DNA of 18,234 nucleotides from Methanomethylovorans sp. PtaU1.Bin073 (GCA_002067265.1 MVQW01000082.1:1-18234), one strand, 5' to 3'. Counted from the stretch's first letter, positions 6,888-14,474 are shown. Notes: generated from the letters alone by a model not told the origin. Numbers and translations: made by a program.

Positions 6888-9008
6888 TCACTCCACCCCA
6901 ATAATAGATTCATTCTTTGAAGCGGCTTTAGTCAATTTTACTGTGCTTCGAACATAAGGTTCTATGTAATCTTTGACCATATTGTATGAATCTGGAGAAA
7001 TCATTAAAATCACTTGGTTTGAAAATGAATGAAGTTTCTTTGCGGAATTACGTAAATTATCACCAGATAGATCTCCAAAAGGAGCATCTATTAAGAAGGG
7101 ATACATTTTTTCACCTTGTATTTCATCCTCTTTTTTAGAGCAAGAATAATCTAAAATTGCTTTTGCAAAGGGAATTGCCACAACTTTGCTCTGCCCAGTA
7201 GATTTACCTACAGCATTTTCAAGAATTGCAAGTTCTTCTTTTTGAGAGTCTGATAGATTGTTAAAATCTAATCCATATTTTGTGCACAAAATCTCCCAAT
7301 TTGCATTATGATAATAATTTAAAACAGATTCGACGTAATAATTAACAACACGATATTTTATCCCAGGCCTCTCGATAGTATGAACAAGATGGACATCTCG
7401 TCCAATTTCAGAACTTGCAGTTATTTCCCTATATGATTTTTTGAGATTTTCGTTGATTTTTTGCAAGGCCATTTTTTGCAGATCATCACGAAGTTGCTCT
7501 GTTGCTTTTTTTGTTTTGTTGATAAACTTCCATTTCACAGCTAATTTTTCACTAATTTCTGCCTTTACAATTAATGCATCTTTGTCACTACGATAAGAAT
7601 TTGCTTCTATCGTATCTGCATTGATTTCATCAGGCAAACGATTTATTAAGGTAGTTAACTCTGCTTTTCGTGAGTATAGTTCGCTTCTCTTGGCTTCTAG
7701 TTCTTTTGAATCACCGATTTTGGAAAGGGATATTTGAGACCTGTAAAAAGTTATCTCACCATCAAGTTTTGTTTTTTCCAAATCTAATTTCTTAATGTGT
7801 GAACGATATTGATTCAATCTTACACGTGAATTCTCCTTATTGTTTTTTAAACTATCAATTTGTTCCAATAATGCGGAATTCACATTGTCGGGTGGAAGAA
7901 ACTCCCTCAATGAACAGAGCGTCGTTATTTTTTCGTGGGAAAGCTCTTCTCCACATATACATTTACCTTTTTTTAATATTGAGTCGACTGCCTGAACATT
8001 TAGACCTTTTGGAACATCAAAAGACTCTATTATACCTTGAGCATCTTTTAATATCTCATCAATTACTAGTGCAAATCCAGAAAGATTTAACTCAATGTTG
8101 AAATGATCAACTGAATCTTCGATTTCCCCTAAAATGCGCTTTAAATTTTTCTCCGCTTCAATTCTTTTGCTTTCGAGTTCTTTGATCTCATCATATTTTT
8201 TCAGCTGTAAGCTTATATCATCTAGAGTAGATTTGCAAACATTTAGTTCGCGTTCTGCATTTTCAAACAGGCGTTTATTGTTAGTGATATTGCATTCTAA
8301 GGATTGAATTTTATTAGTAAATATATCAATTTTTCGGGAACCTGTGCCTCTTTTAGCTTTCGCAATATCTTTATTAATATTATCTTCAACCGTTTTGATA
8401 ACATCTAATAAGTACTCAATTTTTTCTTGGTTAGTTACATCAAAAATTACTCCTTTTACCCCATCAACTGAACGTTCATCAGAGGAAGCTAGCTTTTGCA
8501 TCCTCTCTCCATCAAAAATAATTCCATTCAATACCTTCCGAGGAATCATTTCGTTTAGTATTTTGTCAATGCATTTTTGGTCTGTAATAGGAGGATTTGT
8601 AACACCCGACTCCAATTTAACAGATAATTCTTTTTTAACTTTACTTTGAATAGTGGGATGACCCTCTACTTTATCGTAAGTTTCGATTTTTTTTAATGTA
8701 TATGTATTCATATCATGGAAAAATTTAATTTCGACCCAACACGCATCAACACACCCATTAGAAGATGTAAGCAATTTACGATAGATTTCAGAATTTAAAG
8801 AATAGGGAGTAGCCTCTTTAGTACTTAACGTGGAAAAATCAAAATCATATAATACCCATGGGAAAGCAAAAAGTAATTCAGTTTTTCCACCACCATTTTC
8901 AGCGATAATCAAATTTATAGAACGATCATCTTCGTCCTTTTCACCAAATGTGAGAATACCGTCCATAAAACAACGATATTGAAAAAATTCAATGGACTTG
9001 AAGTTCAT
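6888..9008 (-). CDS. DndD-like SMC/Rad50-type ATPase
   Basis: This 706-aa protein has SMC-like architecture. Walker A AENGGGKT is at 36-43, the DndD-reminiscent segment IIFDGERMQKLAS at 163-175, and long coiled-coil arms at about 195-300 and 385-525. A hinge or zinc-hook-like CICG (350-353) sits between the arms. An ABC signature-like STGQSKVVAIPFAKAIL (603-619) precedes Walker B FLIDAPFGDLSG (638-649), and a D/H-loop-like region VILMISPDSYN follows. DndD is the ATPase of phosphorothioation systems, but similar ATPases occur in other defence systems, so 'DndD-like' is as far as motifs allow. Its ATG overlaps the stop codon of the 54-aa gene (ATGA), and its stop abuts the next start. It is therefore in the middle of a tightly packed operon with a helicase-nuclease upstream. 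No DndC, DndE or DndA gene is present in the window. Confidence 0.78.
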   Translation of the reverse strand: MNFKSIEFFQYRCFMDGILTFGEKDEDDRSINLIIAENGGGKTELLFAFPWVLYDFDFSTLSTKEATPYSLNSEIYRKLLTSSNGCVDACWVEIKFFHDMNTYTLKKIETYDKVEGHPTIQSKVKKELSVKLESGVTNPPITDQKCIDKILNEMIPRKVLNGIIFDGERMQKLASSDERSVDGVKGVIFDVTNQEKIEYLLDVIKTVEDNINKDIAKAKRGTGSRKIDIFTNKIQSLECNITNNKRLFENAERELNVCKSTLDDISLQLKKYDEIKELESKRIEAEKNLKRILGEIEDSVDHFNIELNLSGFALVIDEILKDAQGIIESFDVPKGLNVQAVDSILKKGKCICGEELSHEKITTLCSLREFLPPDNVNSALLEQIDSLKNNKENSRVRLNQYRSHIKKLDLEKTKLDGEITFYRSQISLSKIGDSKELEAKRSELYSRKAELTTLINRLPDEINADTIEANSYRSDKDALIVKAEISEKLAVKWKFINKTKKATEQLRDDLQKMALQKINENLKKSYREITASSEIGRDVHLVHTIERPGIKYRVVNYYVESVLNYYHNANWEILCTKYGLDFNNLSDSQKEELAILENAVGKSTGQSKVVAIPFAKAILDYSCSKKEDEIQGEKMYPFLIDAPFGDLSGDNLRNSAKKLHSFSNQVILMISPDSYNMVKDYIEPYVRSTVKLTKAASKNESIIGVE

Positions 9009-9169
9009 TCTGAATACTCCTGATCAATCATTTTTTCAATTCTAGAAACCAATGTCTTCTTATCTTCATTACTGAGCTTAAGAAAAACTTCCATCTTAAT
9101 TTTGGTATATAATTCAATTTCATTTTCCTTAAAATCTAAATCTCTAAGAATATTATCCACAATACTCAT
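9005..9169 (-). CDS. 54-aa charged helical protein between the helicase and ATPase genes
   Basis: The open frame extends further upstream, but the best start is the ATG at 9169, giving a protein beginning MSIVDNILRDL. This ATG is preceded by GAGGATGAT at about 8 bases, a good ribosome-binding site; starts further upstream lie deep in the helicase coding region. The product is highly charged and predicted helical, with no cysteine or membrane segment. It overlaps the helicase 3' end by 17 bases and the ATPase start by 4 bases (ATGA), so three genes are translationally chained. I know no family for it. Its position suggests a small adaptor or structural subunit of the helicase-ATPase assembly. 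Confidence 0.6.
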   Translation of the reverse strand: MSIVDNILRDLDFKENEIELYTKIKMEVFLKLSNEDKKTLVSRIEKMIDQEYSE

Positions 9170-11276
9170 CGATATCATCCTCAATTTCTTTTTCCGTACT
9201 ACATATAGAAAAATCAAGATAATACGTGTTTGAAATAAATTCTGAAATATAGGTAAAATTTTGTAAACTATTTTCTGCAAGTCTGTTATACTCATTGACT
9301 CGTTGCATTTCATTTTGAATCAAAGTTAGAGCAGAATTCGAATCACCACACTCAAGTGGCGGTAAAACAATCATATCATAAATGTGTGCAAATTGCTTAC
9401 CTGTTTCTTTACAAACACGGAGAACTCTACCTCTTCGTTGTACAGTTTGCCTTGTTAGGCTATCACTTGACATAATGTAAATTTTATCAAGTTGGGGTAC
9501 ATCAATTCCTTCATCAAAACATTTAATCGCAACTAAGACATCATAAAATCCGTCTTTAAACTTTTCTAAAATTACATGTCTATTTTTAGTATTGCTTGTA
9601 TAAGTTGAAACTATATAGTTTGTATTCCCAAAAGATTTGGTAACAACATCTATTAATTTTTCTTCAGTATCATCTGATTTTCCTTGACCACAATAAACGA
9701 CAGAATTAGAAAAATTGTAGTCCGATGAAGAAATCATTTTTTTAAGTTTAACAGTTTTATCCTTAGCTTTTTTTACAATTAAACTACGATCTCTTAAAAC
9801 TGCTTTTAATTTTTCATGATCTACGGGGTCTTCACTTTGAATAACTGCCAACTGTTTACAATAATAAACATATTTGGAAAACTCATCATTATCAAGGAAA
9901 GTAAAAACTGGATAATAATAATAACGCGATAAGAATCCGGCTTTAATAGCATCTTCGATTGTATATTTGAAGGACATCTGATATTCGGATAAAAAAAATC
10001 CCATAATATTTTTTGTTTCAAGTTCATCATGTTTTTCAGGTGTTGCACTCAATCCTAATCTATACATCGCGTTGGTAGGCATCTTTTCAAGTTGACTTAC
10101 ACTCAAATTGTGAGCTTCGTCAACTATGATGAATAAATGTTCTATCTTTTTCATTTTGGCTGCCAATTTCAAAAAAAAACTATCGTATACAGCAACGTAA
10201 ATAATATGATGAACTTCTCCTTCTATATAATCCAGTAAATTTTGATCAAAAATATATGACCAATCAGAAGGAGACTTTGGACCACCTATTAATTGTATAT
10301 CAGAAAAACCAGCATATTTCAATTCATTAACCCATTGCTCTTGTAAATCAATTAGAGGGACTAAAATAACAGTAAAAGAAGTAGGTACATTTTCAACTAG
10401 TTCTTTGAGAGCATGAACAGCAGTAAAAGTCTTACCGGTTCCAGTTGCCATTTCAAAAAAATGCCTGTAATTGTTTGATTTGAACTCCTCAATAGCTAAA
10501 GATTGAAAATGGTATAGTTTTTTCTTGTTAGTTACTGATAATGAGTGAGCATTTGATGTTTTTAAATGCTCTTCGAGCAGCCTTTGGTACATCTCATTTG
10601 AAAGGGTTTGAAACTCTTCTGCATTTTGAGGTGCATTTTCTATAAAACCATTCTTAAATGCTTCCGAAACCGGATAGACTTGTACTTTATTCGTTTCATT
10701 GTTCCATAATTTTTCGAAGCTTTCAATATCTGGCTTCAAATGTCTTTCAAAATCACCAGCTATCCAGCTACAGAATACATGGAAATCTTCGTGGTTGTGT
10801 AACCAACCATTTACAGTTTCGTTGTCAGATCCACTAAATGAAACAATGTTTCCATCGAAATCTTGAAGGATGCCCTTTTTTTTGTGTTCTATACCTTTAT
10901 TTACTTTTGCAATTTTTATTTCTAGTCTTTCATGTTTTAAAAGCCATGAAAGTATCATTAAGTGACCTTTTTTTACTGCGTCTTCCATAGTTTCAATCTC
11001 AGAAAGGATCTCTTTTTCTTTTTGAAGAATTGCTCTTTTAATTGTATCTTGATCATCTTCGGAAAGAACAACATTCGCAATAAGTTTAATTTTACCCCCA
11101 TTATTAATGAACTTTAAAAGCCCTTTAGCAGAAATAGCCAGAGAGTTAGATGAAAAATAGCCAGCTATTCTTCTATACGTTAGTGACTCAGCTAGTGCAG
11201 GAAGATAAAAATCCATCAATAACGAATCTATATCAGAATCATAAAAACCCTTTAAATCTAAACTGTTTAAAGTCAT
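9153..11276 (-). CDS. PLD-family nuclease fused to SF2 DEAH helicase
   Basis: This 707-aa protein begins with a phospholipase-D-like nuclease domain (about 1-200). RRIAGYFSSNSLAISAKGL is at 35-53 and an HKD-like site (H131, K133, D139) is followed by SGSDNETVNGW (148-158). The superfamily 2 helicase core has ATGTGKT (277-283), VDEAH (385-389), SATP (410-413), and the motif VI region QRRGRVLRVC near 630-640. The combination matches PLD-helicase proteins of defence loci and resembles the 'DNA phosphorothioation system restriction enzyme' annotation group; that family link is uncertain. It is the first gene of the minus-strand operon. No clear Shine-Dalgarno precedes its ATG, so leaderless initiation is possible. 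Both catalytic halves look intact, predicting ATP-driven translocation coupled to DNA cleavage, likely the effector of the module. Confidence 0.82.
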   Translation of the reverse strand: MTLNSLDLKGFYDSDIDSLLMDFYLPALAESLTYRRIAGYFSSNSLAISAKGLLKFINNGGKIKLIANVVLSEDDQDTIKRAILQKEKEILSEIETMEDAVKKGHLMILSWLLKHERLEIKIAKVNKGIEHKKKGILQDFDGNIVSFSGSDNETVNGWLHNHEDFHVFCSWIAGDFERHLKPDIESFEKLWNNETNKVQVYPVSEAFKNGFIENAPQNAEEFQTLSNEMYQRLLEEHLKTSNAHSLSVTNKKKLYHFQSLAIEEFKSNNYRHFFEMATGTGKTFTAVHALKELVENVPTSFTVILVPLIDLQEQWVNELKYAGFSDIQLIGGPKSPSDWSYIFDQNLLDYIEGEVHHIIYVAVYDSFFLKLAAKMKKIEHLFIIVDEAHNLSVSQLEKMPTNAMYRLGLSATPEKHDELETKNIMGFFLSEYQMSFKYTIEDAIKAGFLSRYYYYPVFTFLDNDEFSKYVYYCKQLAVIQSEDPVDHEKLKAVLRDRSLIVKKAKDKTVKLKKMISSSDYNFSNSVVYCGQGKSDDTEEKLIDVVTKSFGNTNYIVSTYTSNTKNRHVILEKFKDGFYDVLVAIKCFDEGIDVPQLDKIYIMSSDSLTRQTVQRRGRVLRVCKETGKQFAHIYDMIVLPPLECGDSNSALTLIQNEMQRVNEYNRLAENSLQNFTYISEFISNTYYLDFSICSTEKEIEDDIDEYCG

Positions 11277-11295
11277 TTAAAATATATTAGTTTAG
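11258..11295. repeat. Inverted repeat CTAAACT/AGTTTAG across the helicase start codon
   Basis: CTAAACT (11258-11264) and AGTTTAG (11289-11295) form a 7-bp perfect inverted repeat with 24 bases between, spanning the helicase ATG at 11276. It could be an operator or an RNA hairpin controlling entry into the operon. The AT-rich context makes chance occurrence possible. Confidence 0.25.
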
Positions 11296-11340
11296 TATTA
11301 TTAAAAAAACTTGCGCTTGCATAGTAGATAACCCCAATCC

Positions 11341-11355
11341 TAATATATATTTTAC
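11341..11355 (+). promoter_or_regulatory. TATA box of the UDP-glucose dehydrogenase gene
   Basis: An AT run beginning TAATATATATTTTAC lies 30-44 bases upstream of the ATG at 11385. It predicts initiation near 11370, and TAGGAGAG provides a ribosome-binding site at about 11371-11378. The same AT-rich block could serve the divergent helicase operon, with a leader of about 40 bases. Confidence 0.5.
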
Positions 11356-11384
11356 AACAATTTATTACTGTAGGAGAGTTCATT

Positions 11385-12680
11385 ATGAGAGTATCAGTTA
11401 TCGGTACTGGATATGTTGGCTCGGTCACTGCAGCGTGTTTTGCGGAACTGGGCCATGAAGTGATCTGTGTGGACGTGGACGAGAAAAAGGTGAGCATGAT
11501 CAATGCCGGCAAGGCCCCTATCTGGGAGGAGGGGCTGGACGAGCTGTTGAAAAAGCATGCCGAGAAACGCATCATAGCCACATCGGACTATGATTATGCG
11601 GTGCAGAGGTCGGACGTGTCATTTATCTGCGTGGGCACGCCTTCCGATGAGAAGGGCAACATCGACCTGTCCATCGTGGAATCCGCAGCTGTGAGCCTGG
11701 GAGAGGCCATGGCGAAGAAGGACCATTATCATGTGGTCGTTGTGAAGAGCACCGTAGTGCCGCAGACCACGGAGAAGTTCGTGCTGCCGTTGCTGGAAAG
11801 CTATTCCGGGAAAAAGGCCGGCAAGGACTTCGGCGTTGCCATGAACCCCGAGTTCCTGAGGGAAGGCAAGGCGGTGTACGATTTCATGCATCCCGACAAG
11901 ATCGTTGTGGGGGCCATCGATGAAAGGACGTTCTTCATAGTGTCCGAGCTGTACCGGGGGCTTGACTGCGAGGTCACCCACACCCGGCCTACCACCGCAG
12001 AGATGATCAAATACGCCAACAACGCCCTGCTGGCCACCAAGATCTCCTTTGCCAACGAGATGGGCAACATCTGTAAAAGGATGGGTATAGACACGTATGC
12101 CGTCATGGAGGAAGTGGGCAAGGACTACAGGATAGCACCCTATTTCCTCAACTCCGGGGCCGGGTTCGGAGGCTCCTGCTTCCCCAAGGATGTGCGGGCC
12201 ATCATAGGCAAGGCGGAAGAGCTCGGCTGTACGCCCAGGCTGCTGCGCTCAGTTCTCGATGTCAATGAAGAGCAGCCCATGGGCATGGTCCGGCTGCTCA
12301 ATGAAAAGATGGATAAACTGCAGGGCAAGCGCATCGCTGTGCTTGGCCTGGCCTTCAAGAACGACACCGACGACATCCGGGAATCCCGCTCCATACCCGT
12401 CATTGCGGAACTGCTGCGTCAGGAAGCCCTGGTGACCGCATACGATCCCATGGCAATGGAACACATGAAGAAGGTATTTCCGGACATCGCCTATTGCGAC
12501 AGCGCAGCTGAAGCCCTCAGGGATGCCGATGCCTGCCTGCTCATGACCGAATGGAACCAGTTCCGCAGGCTGGACAAGGAATTCGCAGCTATGGAAAGGC
12601 CGCTGGTCATCGACGGCAGGCACCTCATCGACCCCAAGGAACTGTCAGTGAAGATCGAATACGAAGGACTGTGCTGGTGA
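11385..12680 (+). CDS. UDP-glucose 6-dehydrogenase family protein
   Basis: This 431-aa enzyme belongs to the UDP-glucose/UDP-sugar 6-dehydrogenase family, which oxidises UDP-sugars to UDP-uronic acids with NAD for surface polysaccharide or glycan synthesis. It has the NAD-binding GTGYVG (7-12), the acidic ribose-binding strand end CVDVD (28-32), and NPEFLREG (154-161). The catalytic cysteine is C265 in GFGGSCFPKD, and K267-D268 follow in the usual positions. The C-terminal UDP-binding domain includes LGLAFKNDTDDIRESRS. Length is normal for the family. Substrate (UDP-glucose versus a UDP-N-acetylhexosamine) cannot be fixed by eye, although GGSCFPKD fits UDP-glucose dehydrogenases. GC-rich codon use marks the return to native chromosome. 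The following coiled-coil gene starts 7 bases after its stop. Confidence 0.9.
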   Translation: MRVSVIGTGYVGSVTAACFAELGHEVICVDVDEKKVSMINAGKAPIWEEGLDELLKKHAEKRIIATSDYDYAVQRSDVSFICVGTPSDEKGNIDLSIVESAAVSLGEAMAKKDHYHVVVVKSTVVPQTTEKFVLPLLESYSGKKAGKDFGVAMNPEFLREGKAVYDFMHPDKIVVGAIDERTFFIVSELYRGLDCEVTHTRPTTAEMIKYANNALLATKISFANEMGNICKRMGIDTYAVMEEVGKDYRIAPYFLNSGAGFGGSCFPKDVRAIIGKAEELGCTPRLLRSVLDVNEEQPMGMVRLLNEKMDKLQGKRIAVLGLAFKNDTDDIRESRSIPVIAELLRQEALVTAYDPMAMEHMKKVFPDIAYCDSAAEALRDADACLLMTEWNQFRRLDKEFAAMERPLVIDGRHLIDPKELSVKIEYEGLCW

Positions 12681-12687
12681 ACTGAGC

Positions 12688-13338
12688 ATGCTGACCGAAG
12701 AAAAAACGCGGGACGACCTGCACGGCAGGATCAATTCCTTCGACCAGAACCTCAGAAGCCTGGAGCGCAGGCTCAGAGCAGTGGAACGCCGCCTTTCCAT
12801 GGAAGTGCCTCCCCAGGACCTTATGAACGATCCTGTACACCCACAGGCCGACCTCCTCCAGCAGATGCGCACAGAACTCGCAGAACTGCGGGAGCAGATA
12901 AGTTCTCTTGACAAAAAAGCCTCTGAACTTCGGGAGGATGATATCAACGCTCTGAAGCAGCAGATGGAAGAACTGCAACAGCAACTCCATACTCTGAGAG
13001 AAGGGCATCAACAGACAAAGCACGAGCTGCTGAACAATAAGACCAACGACCATATGCTGACACTCACTCAAACCATGCAGGACCAGCTCGGGGACATGGA
13101 AAAGCGGCTTAAGAAAGCTGAAGAGAGGAACAGGATCACCATCGGTTCTGTGAAAGTGCCTGTGGAACTGTCAGGAGTCGTGGCAGCAGCCCTCATTTTC
13201 TTCACAGGGATGCTCATCATGGGCAACAGGTGGGATATTATCAGGTCTCCCTATTTCTCATTCACCATTGCACTGGTGCTGGCAGGCGCTGCCCTGCTAA
13301 GGTTCTACATTGCAAATAAGGAGCCTGAGAGCGCATAA
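12688..13338 (+). CDS. Coiled-coil protein with two C-terminal membrane helices
   Basis: I recognise no named family. Residues about 10-150 form a long, charged coiled coil rich in Glu, Gln, Arg and Leu (for example LRSLERRLRAVERRL and LKQQMEELQQQLHTL). Two hydrophobic segments follow: ELSGVVAAALIFFTGMLIM (about 159-177) and FSFTIALVLAGAALLRFYI (about 190-208). The product is therefore a membrane-anchored protein with a large cytoplasmic or external coiled coil and a short polar tail. The ATG lies 7 bases after the UDP-glucose dehydrogenase stop, and GGTGA overlapping that stop can serve as the ribosome-binding site, so the genes are likely co-transcribed. A role in surface-glycan assembly is possible from context only. 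Confidence 0.72.
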   Translation: MLTEEKTRDDLHGRINSFDQNLRSLERRLRAVERRLSMEVPPQDLMNDPVHPQADLLQQMRTELAELREQISSLDKKASELREDDINALKQQMEELQQQLHTLREGHQQTKHELLNNKTNDHMLTLTQTMQDQLGDMEKRLKKAEERNRITIGSVKVPVELSGVVAAALIFFTGMLIMGNRWDIIRSPYFSFTIALVLAGAALLRFYIANKEPESA

Positions 13339-13351
13339 AAAAGAAAGGAAA
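13326..13351 (-). terminator. T-rich tract after the pilin-like operon
   Basis: Read on the minus strand, the sequence after the stop of the 148-aa gene is a pyrimidine-rich tract with T runs (TTTTTCC and CTTTCTTTTTT). This is the usual form of an archaeal terminator. No strong hairpin accompanies it. Confidence 0.4.
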
Positions 13352-13366
13352 AATGAAGTGATCAAA
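13351..13366. repeat. 16-bp direct repeat, copy 1 (AAATGAAGTGATCAAA)
   Basis: This copy covers the stop codon of the 148-aa pilin-like gene. An identical copy is at 13818-13833, just after the 3' end of its upstream paralogue. See the finding on tandem duplication. Confidence 0.7.
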
Positions 13367-13808
13367 TGGACCTGACCTTGATGAGATACTGCTCTTCCAG
13401 GTCCAGATATCCTTCCTGCATCACTTTGACGGCTATATAACCCTCACTTTTTCCCGTGGGCAGAGACATGTGCTCGAGCCGGAAAACAAATTGTCCAAAG
13501 GCGTCGGTGGTGCCTGCCTTAGCTGTCCTGTGATCAGGAGCCCAGACCACCACACTCGCCCCTGGCACTGGCTCATCCTCTGAATTGACCACAGTTAGCC
13601 GGATGTACGGAGAATCCCCTGTACTGCCATTAATGGAAAAGGAAGTGGTGTTGGACATCACGTACAGCACACCAGGTGTGGTCTGCACGCCTGCGAGGGC
13701 AGCCAGCATCACTGTCATGCCTGCCAGACCCACTATGGTCAGCACCACCATCCTGATGGGAAGGCCCAGTGCAGCCTCCTCGTCCCTGAGAAAACATCTG
13801 ATCTTCAT
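13362..13808 (-). CDS. Secreted pilin-like protein with Ig-like/carboxypeptidase-regulatory-like domain (downstream paralogue)
   Basis: The best start is the ATG at 13808, giving 148 aa; the frame can be extended to a TTG at 13832, but that codon lies in a duplicated 16-bp repeat. The N-terminus (MKIRCFLRDEEAALGLPI) leads into one hydrophobic helix (about 18-40). This layout suggests a type IV pilin-like or signal-anchored archaeal surface protein. The remainder is a beta-rich domain with SPYIRLTVVNSEDEPVPGASV and GTTDAFGQFVFRL, typical of carboxypeptidase-regulatory-like or Big-type folds. It resembles the adjacent upstream protein in N-terminal helix and domain, so the two are probably tandem duplicates in one operon. 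Surface location is inferred. Confidence 0.65.
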   Translation of the reverse strand: MKIRCFLRDEEAALGLPIRMVVLTIVGLAGMTVMLAALAGVQTTPGVLYVMSNTTSFSINGSTGDSPYIRLTVVNSEDEPVPGASVVVWAPDHRTAKAGTTDAFGQFVFRLEHMSLPTGKSEGYIAVKVMQEGYLDLEEQYLIKVRSI

Positions 13809-13817
13809 GGTATTAAG

Positions 13818-13833
13818 AAATGAAGTGATCAAA
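13818..13833. repeat. 16-bp direct repeat, copy 2 (AAATGAAGTGATCAAA)
   Basis: Identical to 13351-13366. It lies between the stop of the upstream pilin-like gene (13841) and the likely ATG of the downstream paralogue (13808). It supports duplication of a gene together with its 3' end. Confidence 0.7.
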
Positions 13834-13840
13834 GTGATGG

Positions 13841-14341
13841 TCAGGCGGTCCTGACTATCATCACTGCATCTTCCTTCTCGTAGTCGTAGAACCCGTTGGC
13901 AGAGATGGTAAGGTCCATTGTGCCTTCGTTCTGGTTAGGCCCAAGTTTAACCATTGCCGGGTCGGTGATAAGCACAGCCCTGCCATCACTGCCTGTGGTG
14001 GCGGTAGCGACCCCTCCTAAGCCCCTCAGCACCACGCTGGCATCTCTTACAGGGTTGCCATCAGTGTCCGTAGCCGAGAGGGTCACCCTCACGTAGAAAG
14101 GGTTCTGGGCGGTGGCTGAATCCACTATGACCGCATTGCCATCGGTCATGGTTATAGCAGGAGTGCCCGCAGCGCCTGCACTATCAATGTACACCGACAT
14201 GTTCTTGGTAGGCGGGGGAATAATGGCAACAAGGGCTGCAAGTGCCACCATCCCCACGACCAGCATTACAACAATGTTGATAGGCAGTTCCATAGCATCA
14301 TTGCTGTGGAGCAAAATTGTAGTGTTCTTTGTGTTTTTCAT
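13841..14341 (-). CDS. Secreted pilin-like protein with Ig-like domain (upstream paralogue)
   Basis: The start chosen is the ATG at 14341, preceded at 5 bases by AGGTGAC, a good ribosome-binding site. A GTG three codons earlier is less likely. The 166-aa product has a short polar N-terminus ending SNDAMELPI, a hydrophobic helix (about 20-42), and an extracellular-type domain rich in Thr, Ala and Val. The segments PFYVRVTLSATDTDGNPVRDASVVL and TGSDGRAVL match those of the downstream paralogue and indicate a carboxypeptidase-regulatory-like or Big-type fold. It is first in a two-gene operon driven from a TATA element at 14381-14390. A surface filament or adhesin role is plausible but not shown. 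Confidence 0.68.
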   Translation of the reverse strand: MKNTKNTTILLHSNDAMELPINIVVMLVVGMVALAALVAIIPPPTKNMSVYIDSAGAAGTPAITMTDGNAVIVDSATAQNPFYVRVTLSATDTDGNPVRDASVVLRGLGGVATATTGSDGRAVLITDPAMVKLGPNQNEGTMDLTISANGFYDYEKEDAVMIVRTA

Positions 14342-14380
14342 ACTTGTCACCTGATCGGTTCATATTAAAAAAGAATACAA

Positions 14381-14390
14381 AGTATATAAG
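14381..14390 (-). promoter_or_regulatory. TATA box of the pilin-like operon
   Basis: On the minus strand CTTATATACT lies 40-50 bases upstream of the ATG at 14341, predicting initiation near 14360 and a leader of about 20 bases that includes the AGGTGAC ribosome-binding site. Confidence 0.5.
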
Positions 14391-14448
14391 TTCTACTATA
14401 ATATTCAGAAGTTAAAATTCCCGAACAACAAGGATTCGCAAAATTGAT

Positions 14449-14456
14449 GTATAAGG
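14449..14456 (+). promoter_or_regulatory. Possible TATA box giving a leaderless hisH transcript
   Basis: TGTATAAG is centred about 23 bases upstream of the hisH ATG at 14475. That is the usual archaeal distance from TATA to the transcription start, and no Shine-Dalgarno is visible before the ATG. The 9-base AATTCCCGA occurs at 14416-14424 and again across the start codon at 14467-14475. Confidence 0.4.
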
Positions 14457-14474
14457 AACAAGCTCTAATTCCCG

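Noticed and set aside
9005..9313. Full 102-codon frame for the small protein between helicase and ATPase
   Set aside because: The first 48 codons overlap the helicase coding region; the ATG at 9169 has a ribosome-binding site and gives a compact 54-aa protein.
1468..11276. Depletion of GATC sites in the island as a sign of restriction avoidance
   Set aside because: GATC occurs repeatedly throughout the island by eye (for example 3586, 4279, 4474, 4706), so no clear depletion is visible without a proper count.
13341..13841. The 16-bp direct repeats as insertion-sequence target duplications or a CRISPR-like array
   Set aside because: Only two copies exist, they flank a coding gene related to its neighbour, and no transposase, spacers or terminal inverted repeats are present.
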